A stretch of 64,000 nucleotides of DNA from Bacillota bacterium (GTDB lineage: Bacteria; Bacillota_I; Bacilli_A; RFN20; CAG-288): positions 55,081 through 119,080 of the forward strand of contig JAEWSP010000028.1 in assembly GCA_023459795.1 (NCBI GenBank), in the 5' to 3' direction. The notes under the pieces are model-generated. The model was not told the DNA's origin, did not search any database, and saw only the letters and a list, made by a program, of their open reading frames with translations. This document shows, piece by piece, positions 19,083-25,139 of this stretch (position 1 is the first letter of the stretch; the number at the start of each line of letters is the position of its first letter). The position numbers were made by a program, and so were the translations under genes.

Positions 19083-19180
19083 AAAAAAACTCCGCCATAC
19101 CCGAAGGTATGGCGGAAAGAGCAAAAGGAATTTTATGTTTGGAATAATTATCAATTCAAGGCTTTAATTTCTTAAAGCGT
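19083..19180 (-). ncRNA. candidate small RNA with its own promoter and terminator
   Basis: A roughly 98-base transcription unit with no open reading frame of note. Upstream is a near-perfect promoter. The RNA would begin with a hairpin GCTTTAA-GAAA-TTAAAGC (19161-19178), then about 45 unpaired A/T-rich bases containing TTCCTTTTGCTCTTT, which could pair with Shine-Dalgarno sequences. It ends with a ten-base stem CCGCCATACC-TTCG-GGTATGGCGG (19092-19115) and a T-run (19083-19089 on the opposite strand). The overall plan is that of a trans-acting regulatory RNA. It matches no family I know. Confidence 0.65.
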
Positions 19181-19184
19181 TAAT

Positions 19185-19213
19185 ACTATAAGTCATAAAG
19201 GAAGCGTTGTCAA
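19185..19213 (-). promoter_or_regulatory. promoter of the candidate small RNA
   Basis: TTGACA (19208-19213), 17 bp, TATAGT (19185-19190). The -35 lies within a GTTG-A-CAAC palindrome, and a second TTGACAA occurs 28 bp upstream (19236-19241), which could be a regulator site. Confidence 0.8.
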
Positions 19214-19266
19214 CAAGTAAAAAGCAACTTTCTTTTGTCAACACGAAAAAGTCCGATAGATAAAGG

Positions 19267-19297
19267 ATTTTCATCTAAAAAATTTTTTGATGAAAAT
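19267..19297. repeat. AT-rich inverted repeat
   Basis: ATTTTCATC-T-AAAAAA / TTTTTT-GATGAAAAT is a perfect inverted repeat except for one bulged base, lying between the small RNA promoter and the LURP-one gene terminator. It could be a weak bidirectional terminator or a protein site. Confidence 0.6.
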
Positions 19298-19354
19298 TTA
19301 TTTTCATGTATAAAATCTCCTTTTGAACCCTTATTTCAGGCGTTATTTGAAGTT

Positions 19355-19381
19355 GAAAAAGCGGTCCTTTTTGGACCGCTT
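19355..19381 (-). terminator. terminator after the LURP-one-like gene
   Basis: Stem AAGCGGTCC / GGACCGCTT with loop of five A on the minus strand and TTTTTC after it. Confidence 0.85.
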
Positions 19382-19393
19382 GTCGATTTTAAG

Positions 19394-19873
19394 CTATTTT
19401 TTTATGTTGTCGTTTATATTGTCAATTGCAATAACTAGAGCAATCAGCAAGGGCGCGTCTTCTTTCTTCTCTGCATCTAGAACAAAGGCATCCAGGAAGG
19501 CGACGTCACGGGATACTCTTCCGATCTCTACCCCGTCTCTTCTTACCGAGAAGTCGTATCCGAAGAAGTCTCCATCTATATCCAGGGAGGAATGATAGCC
19601 TTCTATGTAGTACTTGTTTCCTTTGAACATCTTCTTCGTGATCTTCATTTCCTTCTCTCCCTTGCCGTTATATAGATAGCAGCAATAGGAGAAGAAATTA
19701 AAGAATCTGTTCTTTACTACATATCGAGTCTTTCCAGAGTTGTCTTTGATGGTTTTCTTCTTGCGGGGCGAGAACACAGCACCCTTGACGAAGTAGAGAT
19801 CATTTCCTTCCTTGTCTCTGACGGTTGTGCTTCCCCCTAAAGAGAGAACCTTGTTCTTGATATACAATGTCAT
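19394..19873 (-). CDS. LURP-one-related (tubby C-terminal-like) protein
   Basis: A 159-residue protein. The beta-rich pattern starts LYIKNKVLSLGGSTTVRDKEGNDLYFVKG, continues DNSGKTRYVVKNR and GKGEKEMKITKKMF, and ends with an amphipathic helix (LLIALVIAIDNI). This matches bacterial LURP-one-related proteins of the YxjI type, whose barrel-helix fold resembles phospholipid scramblases and tubby domains. Its function in bacteria is not established. AAAGGAAA lies seven bases before the ATG. It is third in a leftward unit after two membrane proteins, which fits a membrane-associated role. Confidence 0.75.
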   Translation of the reverse strand: MTLYIKNKVLSLGGSTTVRDKEGNDLYFVKGAVFSPRKKKTIKDNSGKTRYVVKNRFFNFFSYCCYLYNGKGEKEMKITKKMFKGNKYYIEGYHSSLDIDGDFFGYDFSVRRDGVEIGRVSRDVAFLDAFVLDAEKKEDAPLLIALVIAIDNINDNIKK

Positions 19874-19891
19874 ATAGTCATTTCCTTTCTT

Positions 19892-20404
19892 TTACTGGAA
19901 AATAGTTTTGTACAGCAGATAACCAAACCCGGCATAGAAAGCAATCGTGAAGAGGATCTTCAGGAAGAGGACGGTTCTTCTTCTGCCTTTGTATTTCTTA
20001 TCGAAGTGGAGGACATTCGTGCTGTTTGCAGGGAGCAATCCTTCCTTTGCAATAAGTGCGGGGCTGTTTTCTTCTTTGTTTCCTAGGGTTAAAGATAAGG
20101 AGACATCTTCTTTGGTATCCATCTTTCCCTGGTAATCGAAGAAGTAGGCTTCGTTCTTCGGATAAGGAGGGTTGAAGACACCGAGGATACTGATCAGGAA
20201 GAAGAACAGGAATTTACGGAAGTCTTTCTTTCCCCCTAGCTCCGGGGGAAGGACGAAGATACGTAGATCTGCTGTTTCCTTGCTTATAATCCCTTCATAC
20301 AAGAGACTTCCGTCTCTCTGCTTCTTCATCGGAATCTGTTTTCCGTCCAGACAGACATTCGGAAGACTGTCCCTTGGGAAAAGGCGTAGCTGTATCTTTG
20401 CCAT
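19892..20404 (-). CDS. hypothetical membrane-associated protein
   Basis: A 170-residue protein that I do not recognise. The N-terminal 60 residues look like a small beta domain (MAKIQLRLFPRDSLPNVCLDG...LYEGIIS). A hydrophobic segment follows at about 65-78 and a second at about 148-168, the C-terminus. The middle is polar and acidic. It begins two bases after the stop of the preceding membrane protein and ends 18 bases before the LURP-one-like gene. The three are therefore an operon, and a shared role at the membrane is inferred. Confidence 0.65.
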   Translation of the reverse strand: MAKIQLRLFPRDSLPNVCLDGKQIPMKKQRDGSLLYEGIISKETADLRIFVLPPELGGKKDFRKFLFFFLISILGVFNPPYPKNEAYFFDYQGKMDTKEDVSLSLTLGNKEENSPALIAKEGLLPANSTNVLHFDKKYKGRRRTVLFLKILFTIAFYAGFGYLLYKTIFQ

Positions 20405-20406
20405 GG

Positions 20407-20847
20407 TTATTTCCCTCCGTTTCCAAGAAGAATCGCCAAAGAAATAAAGGAGACGATAAGAAGAAGAACAGAAAAGACAAGCCGTACGGTTCTTCCTTTT
20501 CTCTTCTCTCCTAGGATAAGGAACACCATGGAGAGGACAATGGCGACAGCAGCAACGATACTGATCCAGAGAGCATTCTTCTCAATAAGCGCGGATACCT
20601 TCGATAACGTATCGCCTTTCACCGATAAGGCATTGCCGAAGAAGGCACGGACATCCGGGTAGAGGAAGACAATGCCAACCGTCGCTACACCGATCGTAAG
20701 GGCAAGGAGGATGATGAAGGCAAAGTAGAAAGCAGAGAAGAGCCAGAAAAAGCCGGCAGCAAAGAAGAGGCAATCAGCAAATAAGCCCGTTGCAAAGAAA
20801 ACACAGCCTAGCCGGTAGCGGTCCCGTTCTTTAATTGCTCGTTCCAT
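20407..20847 (-). CDS. hypothetical four-helix membrane protein
   Basis: A 146-residue polytopic protein with four membrane segments at about 14-32, 36-58, 92-112 and 122-142. The linker between the second and third contains FFGNALSVKGDTLSKVSALIEKN, probably an amphipathic helix. No family is recognised. It is the first gene of the LURP-one operon. Its promoter reads TTGCTT, 17 bp, TAGAAT, and the -10 ends six bases before the ATG, so the mRNA would begin at or next to the start codon. Confidence 0.7.
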   Translation of the reverse strand: MERAIKERDRYRLGCVFFATGLFADCLFFAAGFFWLFSAFYFAFIILLALTIGVATVGIVFLYPDVRAFFGNALSVKGDTLSKVSALIEKNALWISIVAAVAIVLSMVFLILGEKRKGRTVRLVFSVLLLIVSFISLAILLGNGGK

Positions 20848-20853
20848 ACCATG

Positions 20854-20882
20854 ATTCTATCAAAGCAAGGAAAAGGAAGCAA
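20854..20882 (-). promoter_or_regulatory. promoter of the LURP-one operon (leaderless type)
   Basis: TTGCTT (20877-20882), 17 bp, TAGAAT (20854-20859). The predicted start of transcription is the A of the ATG at 20847. Confidence 0.65.
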
Positions 20883-20888
20883 AACAAT

Positions 20889-21519
20889 ACAGAAAGTGGT
20901 TTGTAGTGTAAAGCCTGAAAGAAGGATTGCAGGGACTCTCTCAAAAGCCTCCTTGAAGCTACAGAAGAAGCTTTTCTGATAAGGCACAGGCCGGATCCAA
21001 GAATAAAGGTTCTCTTTCTATAATGGCTTTCTTGATGCTAGGCTCACTCGGATTAGGGGTTCATACATTAACCAAAATCGTTCAATTGAAACAAACATCC
21101 TACGAGTGCGCATCTTATGACAATTTGGTATAGCAACTGGAGTTCGGAACAACGCTTGTAGATTCGTCTATAAGCGACCGGATTCAGAGATAGGGCATAT
21201 GGAGAAAGAATCCGTCCTTGTTCATTACACTTTATTCGTCTATAGCTGATAGACATGCTTTGCTTTCAAATTTCCAGGACCATATACCCGCACATAGGCG
21301 AAAGAAGAATCCATCTTCGGCATTACATAAACTTGCCTACCTAAAGGTTTGGCTTAATTCCATGGAGCTAAAGAAAAAACAGGGATTCGCCCTGTCTTTG
21401 TGCTGAAGAAAAGAGCCGGGATTTATTTGAAAACGGCACGGAAAGAGGTTATCAGCATACTAGTGTAGGCAGTTCCTTGGAAAAAAACAAATAGGGAACA
21501 AGTCAACACCACTTTCTGT
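20889..21519. mobile_element. decayed insertion sequence remnant
   Basis: A 680-base stretch (20848-21545) without a gene. It is bounded by a perfect 12-base inverted repeat, ACAGAAAGTGGT at 20889-20900 and ACCACTTTCTGT at 21508-21519, with partial similarity continuing inward. Internal reading frames on both strands are short and full of stops. Distance and terminal repeats fit an internally deleted IS. The family cannot be named; the inner TTGACTTG resembles some IS256-type ends, but that is weak. Confidence 0.4.
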
Positions 21520-21545
21520 GGACCATCCTCCCTAAGTTAGTATCC

Positions 21546-22085
21546 TTATTGAAATGAAAGGTATAGATGATACTCATTGAGGATCATTTCTGCCATTCGT
21601 TCTGGGGTCTCTTTTGCTCCAGATAGCAACCATTCTTTCGTGATTGCCAGAAGCCCTCCTCCCCAAAAGGCTTGATGATATGTCATTTCATTTATCGTCA
21701 TTACGTGACTTGATTGATTATTTGCCATAATTATATATTCCTCAAAAGAGCTCTTTAAAATGCTTGGTTGAAAATGATGCTCAAAGAAGGCTTTATAAAA
21801 GTCTTTGTTTTCTTCGACAAATCTAAAATATGCAATAAAGTTCTCTTTTGAATATAGTGTTTTATAAGAAAAAATGTCACAAAGACTATTTACCATAGCC
21901 ACTTCTGTTTTTATCAACAAATCATTGATATCCTGATAATGATCATAGAATGTGCTCCGGTTAATTCCGGATTCTTTACAAATATCTTTGACAAAGATAT
22001 GGTCAAAGTCTTTTTTAGTTAAGAGAGCCGATAAAGCGTTTCTGACTTTTTCGTCCACTGACTTGGTTTCTTTGATGCTTTCCAT
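21546..22085 (-). CDS. TetR/AcrR family regulator
   Basis: A 179-residue regulator. The N-terminal helix-turn-helix is clear: VRNALSALLTKKDFDHIFVKDICKES, then GINRSTFYDHYQD (about 43-55). The C-terminal ligand domain resembles the TetR_C type found in Firmicutes (ENKDFYKAFFEHH). I start it at the ATG at 22085 because GGAGGGATC sits seven bases upstream; an ATG at 22145 lies only three bases from a TATAAT box. It is transcribed away from the secreted-protein/subtilase cassette, with which it shares a 100-base control region, so it probably regulates that cassette and itself. A related TetR is at 41893. Confidence 0.88.
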   Translation of the reverse strand: MESIKETKSVDEKVRNALSALLTKKDFDHIFVKDICKESGINRSTFYDHYQDINDLLIKTEVAMVNSLCDIFSYKTLYSKENFIAYFRFVEENKDFYKAFFEHHFQPSILKSSFEEYIIMANNQSSHVMTINEMTYHQAFWGGGLLAITKEWLLSGAKETPERMAEMILNEYHLYLSFQ

Positions 22086-22103
22086 AAAGATCCCTCCGGC
22101 TGG

Positions 22104-22156
22104 CCCAACAAAACCCGGTTTTGTGTTGGCAACTTTTTTGCTCATAACATTATAAT
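22104..22156. promoter_or_regulatory. shared control region of the TetR gene and the subtilase cassette
   Basis: The self-complementary ATTATAAT (22149-22156) provides overlapping -10 boxes on both strands. On the minus strand, CCAACACAAAACC followed by GGGTTTTGTTGG (about 22106-22130) forms an inverted repeat inside the regulator's leader, a plausible TetR operator or RNA hairpin. Confidence 0.5.
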
Positions 22157-22185
22157 TGAATCGGTTTTGCAAAAGGGGAAAATTT

Positions 22186-23142
22186 ATGAAATTTAGAAAA
22201 GCCATTGCAGCGATGTTAACACTGATTGCTTCTTTCACACTTTGTTCGTTTACCAGTAGTAACGAATCAGCAGATGGCGCCGAAGATGAATTTGCACAAA
22301 ACATCAATGAATTAAGTCCAAACCTTGATAAAGAATACCTATATGGGGACGAAGATCTCGGAGTTGAAAACGAACTCTCCGATGATGACATTGGTATTAT
22401 CAAAGAATTCGTGTCTTTTGATGAATCTCATATCGAGCTCGACAATGCTGTTTACGAAACACTTCCTGTTAACGATCTAAGAATTTCGCCTTCTAAATAT
22501 TTTGAAGCTTCGGGGCAAGAAGAACCACTTGATAACGGAGTTACTGAATATTCGACCAATCAAAAGAAACTATCTTATGTTGAAGACAATGTCTCCTTAA
22601 TGAATTTCATGACTGAAAACGATTATGGAAGAATCAACAGCAATGGGGAGATGGAGTTCCTTGATGATGACTTTATCCAGCAGTCGTTCATTATGAACTT
22701 CAAACTTAGCTGGTTTAAGATGACCTTTAGGACAAATTATTGGGGATCTATAATTTTTGGAGCATTTGGTTTGTTAATCAATAACGATTTGATTAAAGAC
22801 GTCAATAATCTTTTTAATGCGGATGCAAGCCAATTTGAGGAATGTTTTAAGGATGTTGCCAGCGGTCTTATTTTAGACGGAGCTTCTTATTTCGGCAACC
22901 TCATGATTAGTTCTTTAGCTACTGCAGTTAATACAACAATGACAATAAAAAACATTGTTATGCAAACAACATGGATTGGCCGTCTTATTAAAATTGTGAA
23001 ATATATTCTTAGCCATTATGCGCCAGGCTTACTTCGTGGTATCGTAATGATTCTTAGTGGCGTAATATATCAATATGGAACGGATGTTGAAATCGGTTTA
23101 TGGTGGAGTAATTACACTGTTTTGAGTTATCGGACATATTGA
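22186..23142 (+). CDS. secreted protein with acidic N-terminal region and hydrophobic C-terminus, unknown
   Basis: A 318-residue protein that I do not recognise. A signal peptide (about 1-22) is followed by a strongly acidic region (25-160, rich in Glu, Asp and Asn). The C-terminal half has several hydrophobic or amphipathic segments: YWGSIIFGAFGLLI, GLILDGASYFGNLMISSLATAV and LLRGIVMILSGVIYQYG, ending in an aromatic SNYTVLSYRTY. An acidic leader in front of a membrane-active domain recalls precursor proteins that are cleaved, and a subtilase lies two genes downstream; that link is inference. AAAAGGGG precedes the ATG. Codon use is A/T-richer than in core genes, suggesting transfer. Confidence 0.75.
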   Translation: MKFRKAIAAMLTLIASFTLCSFTSSNESADGAEDEFAQNINELSPNLDKEYLYGDEDLGVENELSDDDIGIIKEFVSFDESHIELDNAVYETLPVNDLRISPSKYFEASGQEEPLDNGVTEYSTNQKKLSYVEDNVSLMNFMTENDYGRINSNGEMEFLDDDFIQQSFIMNFKLSWFKMTFRTNYWGSIIFGAFGLLINNDLIKDVNNLFNADASQFEECFKDVASGLILDGASYFGNLMISSLATAVNTTMTIKNIVMQTTWIGRLIKIVKYILSHYAPGLLRGIVMILSGVIYQYGTDVEIGLWWSNYTVLSYRTY

Positions 23143-23144
23143 CA

Positions 23145-23642
23145 ATGACCATATTTACCATAATCTGTATTTGCCTTCTATCCTTGTGTCTATTGACCGG
23201 AGTTATCATGCTCTTCAGAAGGAAGGCATTCCTCACGGTTGTTCCGGAGTGCGAAAGCAAGTCCCTGTTTGGCAGATGTTTCTACGAACCGTTCTTTGTA
23301 TCGCTTTTGGAGCTGGTTTTGTCGTTAGCCTCCCTTGTTCTTCTGATCTGTGACTGCGTGAATGGCGGGAAGCTGAATGATTATTCCCAGGTATTTATCC
23401 CCTGCATGCTGGCCGGCATCCTTCTTGGCGTGGTTTTAGGAGAAGTATATTGGCACAAAACCAAGAAGCCGTTCTTCCTCAAGAATTTCCCAAAGGAATA
23501 CCAGGAATATGTGGAAGAAGTTAAGAACATGTGGGTAAAGGTTCGCGTCCGCTATTACGAAGAAGGAACGGTTGGAAACTTCCTGTTTCCGTTCTATTCC
23601 TTAGGACTCCTTGTCGGAATAGTTGTGGTTATCCTTCTGTGA
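23145..23642 (+). CDS. hypothetical four-segment membrane protein
   Basis: A 165-residue membrane protein with segments at about 2-22, 48-68, 80-98 and 144-164, and a basic/aromatic cytoplasmic loop (KTKKPFFLKNFPKEYQEYVEEV). No family recognised. Its ATG is three bases past the upstream stop; an in-frame TTG at 23139 overlaps that stop and is an alternative start. Its stop overlaps the GTG of the next gene. Local GC is higher than in either neighbour, which is odd for a co-inherited cassette. It may hold an immunity, export or anchoring role, but nothing in the sequence proves one. Confidence 0.7.
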   Translation: MTIFTIICICLLSLCLLTGVIMLFRRKAFLTVVPECESKSLFGRCFYEPFFVSLLELVLSLASLVLLICDCVNGGKLNDYSQVFIPCMLAGILLGVVLGEVYWHKTKKPFFLKNFPKEYQEYVEEVKNMWVKVRVRYYEEGTVGNFLFPFYSLGLLVGIVVVILL

Positions 23643-24505
23643 AGACAAATAACGCATTATGTTTGACTGTCTCGGTTTCTCTTATCTTGACTTCTTGCAA
23701 GCAAAAGGGTATCTGCAGCTGGTATTACGAGAAAATCAACGCAGAAGTTTTGCTTGGAAAAGAAAAAGAAGAAGAAATTATTGTTGGTGTTATTGATTCA
23801 GGAATCAATGAGAATTTCCTTCAGCTTTTTGACGAGAAAACAATTGTCGGAGGGTTTGACTTCATCGATAACGACAATCAACCATATTCTGTTTACAATC
23901 TTCATGGAAGTTTTATTTCTTTTTTGATTGCTGGGAAGGATTTCGATGGATTAAAAGGTATTGATTCAAGATTGAAGGTAATGCCTGTAAGGGTGTTTGA
24001 CGAAAGTGGCAATACAGATGACGAACTTGTTTATGAGGGGATTAAATATGCAATAGACAACGGTTGTTCAGTCATCAATATGAGCTTTGCCTCGTCTAAG
24101 TATGAACCATATCTAGCTTCTCTTTTTCAAAATACTGAAAATCCAAAATTCATTGCAAGTAACGGTGATTTTTCGGCTAACGGATATTGTTATCCTGCAA
24201 CGTATGAAGGTGTAATACGAGTCAGTGCTATTGATGAAAAAGGAGAACTATGCCAATACTCAAACACAGCAACTGCTGATCAGTCGATTTATGCACCTGG
24301 TGTTGACTTGCCAATTGTAAGCGTAAACATTAATGGGGACATCATTAAAACAATGGTTTCCGGTTCTAGTTATGCGACGGCGATTGTATCTGGAATCATT
24401 GGATCATTGTTGTTAAGCAATGACTTAAACGAAGAAACGCTAAAAACATATGATGTTTACGAGGATGGCTTTTTAAATTGCAATAAACTATTAAAAAAGG
24501 CTTAG
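23639..24505 (+). CDS. S8 (subtilisin-like) serine protease lipoprotein
   Basis: A 288-residue subtilase. The triad is Asp53 (GVIDSGIN), His89 (NLHGSF) and Ser244 (SGSSYATAIVSG), with IASNGD as the likely oxyanion Asn region. Starting at GTG (23639), which overlaps the previous stop as GTGA, gives a short signal peptide ending in the lipobox LILTSC, so the enzyme should be lipid-anchored outside the cell. No sizeable propeptide is visible. The gene ends at TAG, but the same frame continues with coding-like sequence. With its divergent TetR and two membrane or secreted partners, it probably processes a cassette product; this is inference. Confidence 0.85.
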   Translation: MKTNNALCLTVSVSLILTSCKQKGICSWYYEKINAEVLLGKEKEEEIIVGVIDSGINENFLQLFDEKTIVGGFDFIDNDNQPYSVYNLHGSFISFLIAGKDFDGLKGIDSRLKVMPVRVFDESGNTDDELVYEGIKYAIDNGCSVINMSFASSKYEPYLASLFQNTENPKFIASNGDFSANGYCYPATYEGVIRVSAIDEKGELCQYSNTATADQSIYAPGVDLPIVSVNINGDIIKTMVSGSSYATAIVSGIIGSLLLSNDLNEETLKTYDVYEDGFLNCNKLLKKA

Positions 24506-24676
24506 GATAATGTGGTATATGGGGATTATTCCAATTGGACAAAAGAACAAAAGAAAGCTTACCCTGAGTTCGAAACGGGAAATTCAAGTTATGTAACTTT
24601 TTTTAAATAGGGCAAGTTTCATATTGAGAACGTAAACGAAAAAACACAAGCGATTTATTTATATAGAACTAAGTGA
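24506..24676 (+). pseudogene. in-frame continuation of the subtilase gene beyond two TAG codons
   Basis: After the TAG at 24503-24505 the same frame reads DNVVYGDYSNWTKEQKKAY and on for 34 codons to a TAG at 24608, then GKFHIENVNEKTQAIYLYRTK to a TGA at 24674. Composition looks like protein. Both TAGs would be Trp (TGG) with one base change, so this is best read as a C-terminal extension lost to nonsense mutations. Confidence 0.45.
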
Positions 24677-24789
24677 TTCTATTAGTTTGATAGATAGCAT
24701 AGGAAAGCAATTTTTGAAAAGCTTTCCAATAGGATTTAACCAAGACTTTATGATTCTGTTCTAAAGATAATTACAGAGTTTTCCAGTCA

Positions 24790-25020
24790 CAGTATGAGCC
24801 AATCAGCGGAAGGCTGGATGCTGCCTTTCCCATCATCTCCGATTTGTGCGAAATCTGCACATTCGTTTTCCAAAACAACCTCATAGTCTTTTTGTGAGAA
24901 CTAATTACAAGTCTATCTCAAGAAAAAGGTTAGCCGCCTGGGCCTTGCTAAGTCAAAATGTATCTTCGCTTGGGAACACTCTGACTTTCGGATTGACACT
25001 TTCCTCCTCAAATCTCACTA
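24790..25020 (-). pseudogene. decayed RhuM-like gene fragment
   Basis: In one frame the minus strand reads VNPKVRVFPSEDTF, a TGA where Trp is expected, LSKAQAANLFLEIDL and a stop. In another frame DYEVVLENECADFAQIGDDGK follows. This resembles RhuM/virulence-protein families (edetvWLtqaqmAeLF ... DGK) with a deletion, a frameshift and stops. The identification is tentative. The remaining parts of 24677-25139 show no gene. Confidence 0.4.
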
Positions 25021-25139
25021 TTTCACAAATCCTAATACCTAAACTTCATTAATCCAGATGCTTGAGGATTGTTGGCCCTGATCACTGTGGATTTCCGCTT
25101 TTTTGGAATTGTTAGATGTTTGTGGATTGTGGTTTCCTG

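Noticed and set aside
20848..21545. Intact transposase in the IS remnant
   Set aside because: Frames on both strands are under 65 codons, interrupted, and show no DDE-type motif.
24503..24676. TAG reassigned to an amino acid
   Set aside because: Core genes including eno, rpsL and tuf end in TAG followed directly by terminators or new genes, so TAG works as a stop in this genome.
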